Below are positions 33,195 to 44,959 of a stretch of DNA of 64,000 bases, in pieces. The stretch is from Paguma larvata. Lineage: Eukaryota > Chordata > Mammalia > Carnivora > Viverridae. A model generated the notes under the pieces. That model did not search any database. It was not told where the DNA came from and worked only from the letters and a program-made list of their open reading frames with translations. Where the stretch lies: contig CM057841.1 in the NCBI GenBank assembly GCA_030068075.1, forward strand, positions 35,691,030 to 35,755,029, read 5' to 3'. Made by a program: the position numbers and the translations under genes. How positions within the stretch are numbered: the stretch's first letter is position 1; every line of letters starts with the position of its first letter.

Positions 33195-33270
33195 GTCATA
33201 GCCAGGCACTGCACTGAACACTTTCCATGACTTATTAAGTCTTACAAACACTTTTTGATGGAGTTGCTCT
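33195..33270 (-). repeat. MIR fragment, antisense
   Basis: gccaggcactgcactgaaca then ttattaagtcttacaaacac match the middle of antisense MIR. Confidence 0.65.
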
Positions 33271-33282
33271 TAATATTACTTG

Positions 33283-33378
33283 GGCTTGAATTTTGGCTTT
33301 GCCACTTTACAACTGTATAATTTGGGCATGGAAATTATTTTATCTGTGTCTCAGAACTCCTGTTTATAAAATGCAGTT
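33283..33378 (+). repeat. MIR fragment, sense
   Basis: ttgaattttggctttgccac, caactgtataatttgggcat, ctgtgtctcagaactcctg and tttataaaatgcag follow sense MIR. It lies head to head with the preceding antisense fragment. Confidence 0.75.
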
Positions 33379-33379
33379 T

Positions 33380-33607
33380 GGGGGCGCCTGGGTGGCTCAG
33401 TGGGTTAAGCGGCTAAGTGTCGGACTTTGGCTCAGGTTCTGAACTCGCGGTTTGTGAGTTCAAGCCCTGTGTCGGGCTCTGTGCTGACAGATCAGAGCCT
33501 GGAGCCTCTTTGGATTCTGTGTCTCCCTCTCTCTCTATCCCTCCCCTGCTTAACCTCTGTCTCTCTTTCTCTCTCAAAAATAAATAAACATTAAAAAAAT
33601 TAAAAAT
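33380..33607 (+). mobile_element. Felid SINE
   Basis: Starts gggggcgcctgggtggctca, has a short duplication in the head (gttaagcggctaagtgtcgg) and ends aaaataaataaacattaaaa. It follows the MIR fragment immediately. No clear TSD. Confidence 0.96.
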
Positions 33608-34420
33608 AAGTCTGATTTTAGACCCTGTGACCTTAACCAATTGTATATTATCTCCTGCTAATGTAAGGTGGTATCAGATTAAGTAGGGAAATGTATTTAA
33701 TTGTTTTTAAGTTTAAAATTTTATTATTGTGATGTTCTGCAAAGCATCATAATATCCAATTGCTTTATTAAAAGAAAGATTTGAGAATCACTATCTAGTA
33801 TCCTTTGTGGAAATGACTTCCTCAAATCCAGGACTTGCATCATTGAGAAGCAGCGAACCTTTAACTTGAGTTAGTCCTACTTTTAAAACCTTGTAATTAA
33901 AATCCTGAATTTACTCTGCATAAACTGGACCACACAAAATTACATATTTTTGTTTTTCAGCATTAGAAATTGAATAGCAGATATGTTCATTCATTGTTAA
34001 TGCCAATCTTAAACCTATAGGAAAACAATCAAAATGTAAAATGCCAAATTCAATTATATAATCCAGAATGCAATTTTATTTCATTTTTTTAGTTGATTAA
34101 ATCTGTACAATTTAAATAACCAGACCATGGCATTTTAATGGGTGATTTGGCTTACTCAGTGGCTAACTCAATGAACTGCAAACATGGACTCTATTATGGC
34201 TCATGAAACCAAGTTGACCCTGAATATAAATAGACAATTTTTTCTTTCAGAGCTAGAGTAAAAAGCAAATATTCTTCACATGTGGGGAAACTGATTCAAC
34301 AAATGAGTTTGAATCTCACTTTAAAACTTATTTTTATTTACATATATAAAATAATTAGATAAAGTGTGTATGTTTTACTAATTCACTTGACCCTTCTGGA
34401 TAAACCAATGAAAAGAATGA
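33608..34420. other. Repeat-free AT-rich stretch
   Basis: No repeat recognised. 33890-34240 looks like a candidate conserved non-coding element. No gene. Confidence 0.5.
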
Positions 34421-34650
34421 TAATGGACATTTATTGAACTCCTATTATGTGCCAGGTACTATGTAAAGTGATTCTGGCTCTGCCAATTCCAATACAACTT
34501 AATCTTTATAGCCGTTTTCCGAGTTAGTATTTTTCTCTTTTATGCAGGAGGAAACTAAGCCCCAGAAGGCTATTTAATTTCGACAAGTTGTCACATGCAT
34601 TAAATCCAAGAATCAAATTCGAGCCCAGTATTCTGCATTATTTTTAACCT
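34421..34650 (-). repeat. MIR SINE, long copy
   Basis: Antisense MIR: taatggacatttattgaact, attatgtgccaggtactatg, then gcaggaggaaactaagcccc and a diverged head with gagcccagtattctgcatta. Confidence 0.88.
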
Positions 34651-35119
34651 TCTCCTCCCCCCAAAAGAGATATTTTAAGACTAAACCTCACTAATCAGAC
34701 CAATACACAAATTGAGCTAAAACTTTTGTTTTTTGAATTTGATCTGTAGAGAATCTCTTCTGTAAGGAACATCACTTCTCTTTTTAATTTTATAAGTGAG
34801 TTTTCTGAATAAGTGGAACTGGCTGTTTCATGTTATTCCATTAGGATCTGCCCTTAGCCAGCCTCTCCCTTAGATCTGCAGACTTTCTCTGGGTGTTCTT
34901 GACTATTGACTTTGCTTTCAATTACTATTATTATTTCTAGGCCGGTTATATCTGAATCATCATTTCTTGCCCAGATCTCTGTAATGAGCTCCATATGTAT
35001 TCCTCCAGCTGCCCTCTGGATAGGTAGTTACTGGGAGGCAAAAATGACCTCAAACAAAGCATGTCAAGATTGAGCACATCAATTGTTCCAGAAAGGAGCT
35101 CTTCCTCTGGCCATGCCTA
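34651..35119. other. Unique sequence, nothing recognised
   Basis: No feature that I can support. It may include a diverged upstream part of the L2 that follows. Confidence 0.45.
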
Positions 35120-35729
35120 TCTCGGTGGATGGTCCAGTTGTCTTCCATTTGTGTGGTCAAGAAACTTGGACTTCGTCCTTAACTCCTTACCCTGCAAATC
35201 CCTGAGTTCTGTCCATTCTATTTCCTGTATATATTTTCAAATTCTTTTTGTTTGTCCAAAGTGACATGATTCTTCTAGGCCACCATCAATTTCTTGTCTG
35301 TAAATCTTCATTAGCCTTCAAACTCATCTTTGTGTCTTTTAAGACTTGCCTTTCCCTCCAATCCAACAAGAAAATTCTTTGGAAAATCATATATGATAAT
35401 GCTGTGCTCTACCCTCACCTTTGCTCACCATTACTTTCAGAATAATGTCCAAGCTATTGAACATGGTTTGCTCTTTCCTTCATAATTGAGTGCTTTCTTC
35501 TCTTATCTCTTGCCTTTCTTGCTCTTACTCCCTGATACATCCATAATGCCATGCTTTAGCAAAGATATTCCTGGGTGTTCCCAGAGTTTTGAATGTATGT
35601 GAAACACTCTTTCTTCCTTCTTGTCTTTCTGGTTAATTCCAGCTCTTTCTTTAAGTTTTAGTTTAGATATCAGCTTCTCTTAAGATCCACCTGTGATCAC
35701 CTTATCTGGATAAGGAATTAGTTGATGTG
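35120..35729 (+). repeat. L2 LINE, upstream part
   Basis: L2 ORF 3' region in order: cttcgtccttaactccttac, gccaccatcaatttcttgtc, ttactttcagaataatgtcc, ttcttgctcttactccctga, gtttagatatcagcttctct. The copy continues after the L1 insertion at 36359. Confidence 0.85.
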
Positions 35730-36358
35730 TTTTTTTTTTTATCAATTTATTTTCAAATTGATTTCCATACAACACCCAGTGCTCATCCCAACGAGAGCCC
35801 TCCTCAGTGCCTGTCACCCTCTCTCCCCTCTCCCAATCCCCCTCAATCCTCAGTTTGTTCTTAGTACTTAAGAGTCTCATATGTTTTGTCTCTCTCCCTC
35901 TCTATGGCTTTTTTTCCCCTCTTCCCCTCCCCCATGGTTTTCTGCTAAGTCTCTCAAAATCCACCTAAGCATGGAAACATATGGTATCTGTCTTTCTCTG
36001 ACTGACTTATTTCACTTAGCATAATACCCTCCAGTTCCATCTATGTTGCTACACATGGCCAGATTTCATTCTTTCTCATTGCCACATAGTATCACTTCTT
36101 CTTTAGCCGTTGGTCAGCTGATGGACACTTAGTCTCTTTCCGTGATTTGGCTATTGTGGAAAGTGCTGCTATAAACATCAGGGTACACGTGCCCCTATGC
36201 ATCAGTACTCCTGTACCTCTTGGGTAAATTCCCAGCAGTGCTATTGCAGGGTCACAGGGTAGTTCTACCTACATTTTTTTGAGGAACCTCCACACCGTTC
36301 TCCAGAGTGGCTGCACCAGTTTACATTCCCACCCGCAGTGTAAGAGGGTGCCTGTTTC
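35730..36358 (-). mobile_element. Young L1 3' end, antisense, inserted into L2
   Basis: Poly-T at the left, then the carnivore L1 3' UTR in reverse (ttgatttccatacaacaccc, agtgctcatcccaacgagag, ttatttcacttagcataata, gggtaaattcccagcagtgc), ending gtttacattcccacccgcag plus a few bases. TSD ttgatgtg at 35722-35729 and 36359-36366. It is 629 bp long, strongly 5'-truncated, and divides one L2 into two parts. Confidence 0.93.
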
Positions 36359-36485
36359 TTGATGTGCTTTTGTATCAGCCTAAATTTCCCCCTCATTGCA
36401 TTATAATTCCTATGTTCTTGTTTTATGTCTCTGTAGATTTCAAGCTTCCTCAAAAGCAGGGGCTCAGTTCAGGGTACATAGAAGA

Positions 36486-36537
<52 letters not shown>

Positions 36538-36590
36538 CTGTTTCTCTTGGTTTGTCTCTCTGTGTATTTGCTGAATCACAAATGTATATT
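36359..36590 (+). repeat. L2 LINE, 3' end after the L1 insertion
   Basis: ctgtagatttcaagcttcct then caaaagcaggggctcagttc match the L2 3' UTR. After the microsatellite, tatttgctgaatcacaaatg matches the L2 tail. Confidence 0.8.
36488..36535. repeat. (GT)24 microsatellite in an L2 tail
   Basis: Pure GT run of 24 units, the longest uninterrupted dinucleotide run in the window. Expected to be polymorphic. Confidence 0.97.
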
Positions 36591-38653
36591 AAATAATTCC
36601 TACTAATGTGCATGACTAATTTACCTTCCTTATTCAACTGTTTTTCCCTGTGATAACACTCAGTCTGCATTAACACAAAAGCAGAGAATTCTAGAGTTGG
36701 GAAAGGCTTTCACATGAAATATTCTTTATCTGAGTTCCATGCCAGGTTGTATCATTCGTTTTCTGCATAAACTTATACAGGGCATTTGCTCTCCTTGGGA
36801 TTTAGGGGCCATCTGTTTATATCCCTCTAGATTAGGTTACCTCACTGTCTCTGATTCTAGGTCACTTTAGAAATGGCCTCAAATTATTCACATGCTTTTA
36901 GCATATGTCAAGTAAAAAAAATGCTTATGACTTTGTGTGAGCATCGTAGTCACTCTGCCATAATTTTTGTCAGCCTTCTTTGTGATAATTTTGTTAACCA
37001 TCTTTAATAAAGCCTGAAATAAAATCACACTAATTTTTATTTTAAGCACTAAAGCCTGTTCTAATTTTGCTATGTTTGAATGTATCCACTTGGATACACA
37101 AAGGACCTCAAACAAAGCATGGCATGACTGAGCATACCAACTGACCTCCGAGAGTAGCAGACAATGGATAAGGGATGGCATAATTAATAAGTAGGGTTGA
37201 CTGAATACATGGCCAACATGGTTATGCATCCTCAGAGAGCTGTGTTTTAAGGTATTAATTTATTTTTTTAAATCCGCTTTGTTAGGAAAAGCATCTGTTC
37301 TGGTTTTGTGGAATGGGCAACAGTATTTCTATCTGATACCTTTAATATATCAAGAGTAATCACATAGATGCCTTTTCTAATTCACACTGGTGAGTGATGA
37401 ATGGGAATTACTATTTGCCCAGCACTTTGTACTAAATAGAGTCCAGGAATAATTGACCATTGAAATTTTCTCCTAAATCAAACAAACCAATCCTTCAAAT
37501 ATAAAATTATTCATCTTATCGATATCAGCCTTCAATCCTTACTCCATTAAATCCTTAAATTCATGCTAGAGATGACATAGGAAGCAAATTAAAACAGGAG
37601 TCTTATAAAATGAGAAAGATAAAATCGTGCCTTCTAAAGAAGCAATTTAATCTTAATAAATTATTTTTAATATTCTTTTTTCAATGAGGCATCATATTGA
37701 CCATAAAATGAAGTGTAAAAGGGCACTGGTTGAGGAAACGGAGTTACAAAGAGACCACTACACCCTTGAACAGTTATACCTGCAATAATTTGCTTCATAA
37801 ATTTTTATGTTGCATTTTACATTTTTTAAGAAAGCGAGTATTCCCAACAGTGTCGTAATTAGAGTTGTGACAGTGTGGGAGCAACTGCAGGAAATTATAT
37901 TTGATCTCTGGAGTATTTAGCTAAATAGTTTTAAATAGGAATTTGTTGCTTTGTTGAAGACAGATTAGAGTCGACGCAGAAGACTTTCCTTGAATGGAAG
38001 GCACACACTCTCAGATGGTCCACACTTGCAAACATGGCTTCACAGAAGAGCTAAATGTCAATTAAGAAGATCCAGGAAATGGAAATGATTTGCCTAGGAG
38101 ATTTATGGAGTATTTGCTGAAATAAAGGGTATCAATATTTTAAATGTCAAATGTTAATATGCATCATATACAACCCCTTATTTTAGAATTTTTTTTGCAA
38201 TGTTTTGTCTCTGTATTTGGAGAATTGAAAGCTTTTGCTAAGAAATATTTTTCTAAGATACACTCTGCATTTCACAACTCCATTCTCCTGTTTTCTATGC
38301 AGAATATCTCTCTATATTGCCTCTACCATGAGGATGTTGTCCTGAAAAATAGAATGGAGCTGCCTTAGTTGTCAAGATTCAGGTAGTTTTCAGAAAGAAT
38401 GTGGCCCCTTCTTAATGTAGCCAGCTTCTACTACCTATGCACAAACATCCCTCTTAGAAGCTTTTATTCAATGACTGTGGATTGCTGAGGACAGTGACTG
38501 GAACGTTAGAGATGCTTATGAAGCGATAGCCCTGTTCCTTTAATTGTTCAAAATATATGTTCGTATCTGTTCAATTATTATGGAGTTTGAGCTACAAAGG
38601 AACAGAAAGGGTGAGTGTTCTGTTCAGGCCAATGCATTAGGAGACCACAGTTT
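36591..38653. other. Repeat-free AT-rich stretch, no gene recognised
   Basis: About 2 kb without a recognisable repeat, unusual here. 37790-38060 looks like a candidate conserved element. The 113-codon minus frame at 36888-37229 has no recognisable domain. Confidence 0.5.
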
Positions 38654-38726
38654 TCCTTAGCTGGTAGGTCCACTGGAAACTCCTAGTTTCCTTACTTCCT
38701 TAGCTGGTAGGTCCAGCTGGTAGGTC
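38654..38726. repeat. 19-bp repeat, two copies plus a partial third
   Basis: tccttagctggtaggtcca at 38654-38672 and again, identical, at 38697-38715. A third partial copy, agctggtaggtc, at 38715-38726 overlaps the second by one base. Confidence 0.95.
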
Positions 38727-40130
38727 TCCAGAAAACTGGAGAATAAAAAAATAGTCAGGAGCCACTTTTATAGAACTCTCCTCTGTCCAGTCTACTGTCA
38801 AAGGGAAAACATCTTGAAACAATATCTTTGTCGAATGCAGAAACTTATGTATAGTATTTTCCTGTTAGGGGTCAATCTACTCTCTCTTAGGGATAAAAAG
38901 CAATAATATTAAGAGCACTTCCCATGGAATTATAGTTAGATCTGGGACTCTTTTGGCTCGATCATGGATGTAACCCTCTGTGACTCTAGCTAGGGAAAAC
39001 TGTGAAGCAGTCCTACTGACTTTTGGGAGGTAAAAGATTGAAAGCCTACCCTCTTTTTTCCTGTACTTCACAGCAGGCTCTTCTTTCTCTGTTAACCAGA
39101 ATAGCTTCAACCAAAATTATTGTCAAGGAAAGAGAGAAATCACTCAGTAGAATATGGGACATAATGATTGGATCACTTGGAATAGCTGAAGGACCTGGAG
39201 GTCCTGATAAAGGGCAGTTTTGACTCAATATGAAGCTAATGTGATAATTTCTTTGGGAAGGAGCTACCCTGGCACAACTGGGTTTGGAGAGAAGTAAGTT
39301 GATAATGTCAGAGTGCATCGGAGATCTTTACTTGGAAGTCTTAGCTTGCATCAGCCTTTGACAAGCTTAGCTTTGGAGAAGAGGAAGCATTTTTCCTTGC
39401 AGGCTTGTTCAGAGACCTTTTTCTGGCAATGGAAAAACATCATCTCTTGGACCAAGAGGGATCAGAGATATCCAGTCATGAGAAACAAAGTGCAATGACC
39501 CAACCATGTTCTTTGCTTGGCATGTGGAACTATGACTGATCTCCTTGGGAGTAAGTTCCCAAATTTCTCAGAGGCTTCAAAAAGTAGAGGAAACTCAAAA
39601 GTTAGGATGTGAGTCTTCTGCTAATAAGGTCATATGAATTAGAGCAATTACACAGAAAATATATTAAAAGAATGGATGTTTGGAACAAGTTGTAACTTGC
39701 TATACCTAATATTCACAGATACTATGTTATATTCAAATATCTGCAAAATATATCTCTTAGGATACCCCAGGGCACTTCAGACTCAAGTCCAACACGGAGT
39801 ACGATACCTTTCCCAATAACCAATAATTTATTATTTCTTCTCTATTTCTTGTCTCCAGTTTTTTTCTATATCATCTTCCAAGACACATAAGATAGAAAAG
39901 TTACAATCTAAATGTTTTTTCTATTTTATATGTCACATCAATCAATCCTGAATTCCAGCTGATTTTAACCTCAAAAGTGTCTCAAATCCATTGTGTTGAC
40001 TTCATCCCTGTGGCTACTGCTACAATGCTATCCTCATGAGATTTTGCTTAGACCATTGCCATAAACTCCTAAGGAAATTCCAGATATGTATCCTGGCATA
40101 CTCTATTTTATATTTGCTATGAGAGAATTA
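38727..40130. other. Unique sequence, nothing recognised
   Basis: Several short frames on both strands at 38877-39498. None has a recognisable domain. Confidence 0.5.
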
Positions 40131-40135
40131 GATAC

Positions 40136-40345
40136 TTTTTTTTTTTAAAGATTTATTTATTTTTGAGACAGAGACAGAGCATGAGTGGGGGAGGGGCAGA
40201 GAGAGAGGGAGACCAGAATCTGAAGCAGGCTCCAGGCTCCGAGCTGACAGCACGGAGTCCGTCGCGGGGCCCGAACTCACAGACTGTGAGATCATGACCT
40301 GAGCCGAAGTCGGACACTCAACCAGCTGAGCCACCCAGGCGCCCC
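40136..40345 (-). mobile_element. Felid SINE, very young
   Basis: Antisense SINE close to consensus, with intact CpGs such as gagccgaagtcggacactca and gccacccaggcgcccc. TSD of the form atac plus T-run plus aaag on both sides (from 40132 and from 40347). CpG retention argues for recent insertion. Confidence 0.97.
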
Positions 40346-40465
40346 CATACTTTTTTTTTAAAGAAAATAGCCTTTCAGTGGCTTAACTAACATTTCTATC
40401 AAAATGAAGTCTCAAATCCTTAGCAGAGAAGGCACATCCTTCAGTGAGCTGAACTTTGCCTACTT

Positions 40466-40728
40466 CTTTTTTATTTTTATTATTTATTTATTTGTTATAT
40501 TTTTAGAGAGAGAGAATGCACATGCACACACATATGAGTGGGGCAGGGGCATTGAGAGAGAGAGAGAGAGGATGAGAGAGAGAGAATCTTAAGCAGACTC
40601 CATGCTCAGTGTGGAGCCCGATGTGGGGCTTGATCCTACAACCCTGGGATCATGACTTGAGCCGAAAACAAGAGTCAGATGCTTAACTGACTGAGCCACC
40701 CAGGCCTACTCATACTGACTGAGGCATC
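40466..40728 (-). mobile_element. Older carnivore SINE with aberrant 5' end
   Basis: Antisense SINE with gggatcatgacttgagccga and ctgactgagccacccaggc. Beyond the normal terminus there are about 24 extra bases (ctactcatactgactgaggc...). Then the TSD appears: aactttgcctactt at 40452-40465 and tactttgcctactt from 40729. The extra bases lie inside the TSD, so they came in with the insertion. Confidence 0.93.
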
Positions 40729-40779
40729 TACTTTGCCTACTTATACCACTAGACTAGGATTTTTGCGGGAAGACAAAAT

Positions 40780-40870
40780 TCATTATTTTAAGAAGTCTCC
40801 AGGGACCTAGAATGATGTTTATATATGGTAAATCCCCATATATTTATTAAAGCTGAATTGAATGAATTTG
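40780..40870 (+). repeat. L2 3' end (probable)
   Basis: ccagggacctagaatgatgt then ccccatatatttattaaagc and a gaattgaatga tail fit the L2 terminus. Confidence 0.6.
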
Positions 40871-41464
40871 TATGGAAAGTAATACTTGGAAGGCTGATTC
40901 TTTATAGTATTTAAGTCTTTGGTGCCATTTCTGGCCTGTGATGTAGTTTTGCTTACCCTGAAAAACTTCTTCTCAAGCTTCCTCTCTGTTGGTGAAGATG
41001 ATACCTGCTGCTACTTTATTCCAGAAACTGGATAACCTTCTGCCTTGTTTTTGTGCCGAGTGACCCTTCTGACAGACCCTGTGGCTCTGACCCTTTACAC
41101 AGTAGAAGTATCCTGGTGTTTTTACTCGGCAGTGGATCGTGATATTTAGAAATCCCTTCATCGAGCACCTTTGATTCTCCAGGGATGCCCATAATAAATA
41201 TTTGCATTATTAAAAGAGTTATAAACACACTATAAAAATGAGTGCACAAGGAAGTCACCACTTGGCTTTTGATTATGTCTACCCAAATGAAAAATGAATG
41301 AAGGTGCAATTAATAATAAATATCCTTGTGTTCTTGTTTTAATTTTAACTCATCAGAGAATGTTAAAATTAAAGTGGAGCCAGCATTCGCTTTATTGTTT
41401 TATTAAAGGCAGAATGCGGCCCTTATGTAGCCAATTTGTGCAAGTTCATAAAACATAGAATTCT
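40871..41464. other. Unique sequence, nothing recognised
   Basis: The minus frames at 40973-41309 have no recognisable domain. No repeat called. Confidence 0.5.
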
Positions 41465-41605
41465 AATATCTGAATTGCCACTTATTAGCTGTTAACTTTA
41501 TGCATGTTATGTATTCTCTGTTAGCTTCAGTTTCCTCATTTATATATGGGAATAGTAATAACGTATGTACCACAGATCTGTTGAGAGTATTAAACAAAGT
41601 TGTTC
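41465..41605 (+). repeat. MIR SINE fragment
   Basis: attgccacttattagctgtt, then ttagcttcagtttcctcatt and tatgggaatagtaataacgt follow sense MIR. Confidence 0.82.
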
Positions 41606-41610
41606 ATCCG

Positions 41611-41658
41611 ATGTATAGTCACCACATATACATAATATGTATAGTCACCACATATACA
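41611..41658. repeat. 22-bp perfect repeat, 26-bp period
   Basis: Identical 22-bp copies at 41611-41632 and 41637-41658, each starting atgtatagtcaccacatata, separated by taat. Confidence 0.96.
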
Positions 41659-42449
41659 AATGTCGTTAAGATGACAATTGTATTTGAGCCTCACCCTTTA
41701 TAAGCTCAGGAATCCAGAACTTTTTCCTCATTTTAGAAATGAAGCAACATTTTCATTGAAAATGATCTGTCAATGAGCTCTTCTAAATTTCACTTTTTTT
41801 TTTTCAGTTGAGAAGGATGTTTCAAGGAAAAACTCTTTCTATACTCTCTGCCTCCAGAGAAGGGGGAAGTGAGCATTATCTTTATAGCTAACGACTGGTA
41901 TAGGAAAAGAATTTCAAAAATTCTGCTTATTACTTTCCTTTCATCCCTTGACCAAAATTACTCTAATTTTATTTTTCATCAAAAACGCTTCTCTTAAACT
42001 TGTCTGGACTTCTATGTATCAGCACGTTGGTGATTGGCTGTAGCTAATCCAGTGCTAGAGCTTGCTGTCCTTCAACCCATGACCATCCTTGGAAATGGTA
42101 TATTTTCTAAAATATCATGCCATAATCACAATCTTATCAGGATCCAGGACTACGTCTTTCCTTCTGTCAAGATCTTATAGGAGTATAAATATTTTCTCAT
42201 TGAACCAATCCATGTGAGAGAAATTACACCAGTTTGGATAAATATTTAAAATGATTAACACTGTCTAATGTGGTTCCCTGGGCTTGAGGTATCATGAACA
42301 GGGGTACAGACGCTTCCTGAATAAATTTTGTGGCTGCCCACAAACGAATTTATCTCCCAAATCAGAAGTTACTCTGAGAGTGATCATTAACATTGTCTGA
42401 CTGCACCCAGTGGCAGTTTCTTTCTTCCTCTGACCCTAGATTCCAGACT
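41659..42449. other. Unique sequence, nothing recognised
   Basis: No repeat or gene that I can support. Confidence 0.5.
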
Positions 42450-42560
42450 CCAATTGTCAAACTCTTGAGGCAAGGTGGTATTTTCCTCATCTCATATCTT
42501 TAGCATTTAGTAGTGCCTGGACTCCAAATGATGCTTGGCAATTGATGAATGAGCGAACAT
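42450..42560 (+). repeat. L2 3' end
   Basis: aactcttgaggcaaggtggt, catctttagcatttagtagt-like blocks and atgcttggcaattgatgaat match the L2 tail region. Confidence 0.65.
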
Positions 42561-43667
42561 TATGGACTCTTGCTGCTTTGAAGTTAGTTTTATATTACTA
42601 TACCTTTCCATAAGATAATTCACATGGGAACCTGGGAAAGATGTCAGTGCCAGAAGGATGCCTTTTTTCCTTCTCATGAGTCCCCATTTAGTGTAAGAGT
42701 ACACTTGTTCACAGAAACTAATTCTACCTCCACATTCTGTACACAACTAAAGGAATAGAAGAATGGAATCCCCACTACCATTCCAATCTCAGGGCACAGG
42801 GAGACCAGGAAGGTATGAAAATATCACTATTCTAGTACATTCTATTTACCAGAGAACAATATGGCCTTGGTGGTTGAAGCTATGCTTGTTGTCACACGTA
42901 GTTTCAATTATGGGATTTAGACTGTATTTCATACCAGGACTGAGGGGTTGATGTGCTCTGGATAGAATGGATATATACTGTACCATAGGGAAAAACAAAA
43001 AATATTGCAATGGCAATTAATATTTCTAAAAGCAAACATGTCCTATGCTGGGAGGGATTTCTTACTTTACTTAAAGAGAACTAGTAAAAGGCTCCATTTG
43101 TGGAAGGAAGGCATGCTGCCTGTTGAAAAATTCTGGATATTTTCTCCCTCCTCACACATACCTCAAACATCAGGAGACATGACCATAGTGGGTTTTATGT
43201 AGGGTATTTATGTAGAGAATTTTGTGATTGTTCTTTTTAGAGATAAATAGTCTCTAAGCTAGTTTTCTCATAGTTCTCTGCTGGACAATGGTGCTAGTAT
43301 TAGGGTCCAAGGCAGGTCAAGTCTGTCACGACAGTAGTGGCATATCTTGCCTGAAAGGAAAGGAGGCAGGTCACCCCAAAAAGGAGAACTACTTCCAGTT
43401 GCTTTTGAAATAACACAAGGTTAGGAGGAATATATTAAAATTCTCTGTGCATTTGAAATCCCTTATCATCTTCTTATAAGCTATTTATCCATTTCTCAGA
43501 TGAACAGTGAAATATTACAGACATTCTCTCAAAAGGGCCACAGTCCACCATCTTGAAGCAAGCACATCCCAGGATTAGGGTTGGGTGACCAGAGTCTTAA
43601 AGGGGATAATTAATTCACTACTTTTGATTCTAGCACAGAAGAACTGGTTCCTCTGAAGGTAGTAAGA
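42561..43667. other. Unique sequence, nothing recognised
   Basis: Short frames only. No repeat called. Confidence 0.5.
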
Positions 43668-43836
43668 ACTGAAAGAAGGAGAGGAGGAGGGAAGAAAGTA
43701 GAGAGAAGAAGATAGGAGAGGAAGAGAAAGAAAGAAAAAGGAGGTAGGAAAAAAAGGAAGGGAAGGAGACACGGAAGAGAAGGAAAGGAAAAGAGAACGA
43801 CAGAAGAGAAGGAAAGAATAAAGGAAAGAAAGAGAC
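43668..43836. repeat. GA-rich low-complexity tract
   Basis: About 170 bp almost entirely A and G on plus, irregular gaag, gagg and aaag units. The serine/phenylalanine-rich minus frame is an artefact. Confidence 0.93.
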
Positions 43837-44959
43837 AGTCTACAAACTAAGGAGTAGTTTTGTGGGGAAAAAACACTAGGGAAAACAATGCTAGCTTGCC
43901 TTTAATTAGTGTGAAAAAAAATTGGCGAAGTGAACATTTTTTCCCTTTTTGAAAAAAAGCACTACCGTTTGAAATGGTAACTGTTTACAAGACAAACTAA
44001 GTTACATGCGACCAACACTATCAGCGTTCGAACACCCAATCTTGCACCATATTGTGTATCCACTTAAGAAAAACTGGCTCCAATTAGGGATCTCCTGTCG
44101 AGCATCTTATTTATTTGCTTCCAGAACAGCTGTGAGCCATTCAGGATGCCACCAGTTTTTCCTCATTACACTCTCCTTAGAATTACAGATGTGCCTGGCT
44201 CATCCCCAGGGAGCCACATTCTAGTAAACACATCCTTCCCATGTTTTGGGGGCTTCTCTGAAATAAGCCTGTGAACACAGGCTGACATGGTCAGTTGAAG
44301 TTGGCTTAAGAGACTTAAGGCTGCAAATACCCCCTGTAATTTCTTGGGAAAGGAGAGCTGGATAATGAAAAGGATTTGGGGTGTGTGCAAAAAGGGAGGG
44401 AGCCGGTCAAAATAACACACTTTTATGTTTAATCAGTTTTACCAAAAAAGTTGTACTTGTTCAATTCGTGACTGAGAAGCCGCTGCTGGAGGTCCACACT
44501 TCATTGTCACAAATGTATTTAATCAGGGGTTAAGGAAAGAGGCTAGGACAAGTGAAAGGGGAGGAGGGAATCAACATATTTCAAGTAACGAATGTCTTTG
44601 TGCTTGGATAGTATAAACAACTGTATTTTAAGATCTTGTAAAGCAAGTTCTCTCTGTTCCTGGAGAATGGCTTAGTAGGAAATGCATAATGTATTTAGCA
44701 AGCTGCCTCAAACTCTTGTTTTCTCCTCTCTCTGCTCCCTCCCCTACTACTACTTTCTCTCAAGAGAAAATCATTGTAAAGTATTAATGAGCACAGTCCT
44801 AGTTGTATTTATTGTTGATAAAGAAAAGAAGGTTCTCATGTTGGCAGACATGGGGGTGTGTGGAGAAAAGAAGACTTAATGATTGGTTATACAATTTATT
44901 GAGAAACAAATGTAGGGAGGCTGTGGCATTGTTTTCTAATCTGTTCACATCTCATTGTA
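43837..44959. other. Unique sequence, nothing recognised
   Basis: No repeat or gene signature that I can support. Confidence 0.5.

Noticed and set aside
36888..37229. 113-codon minus frame
   Set aside because: No recognised homology. Frames of this size are expected by chance in AT-rich DNA of this length.
41611..41658. Regularly spaced short repeats considered as a CRISPR-like array
   Set aside because: Only two copies with a 4-bp spacer in a mammalian genome. It is a micro-duplication.
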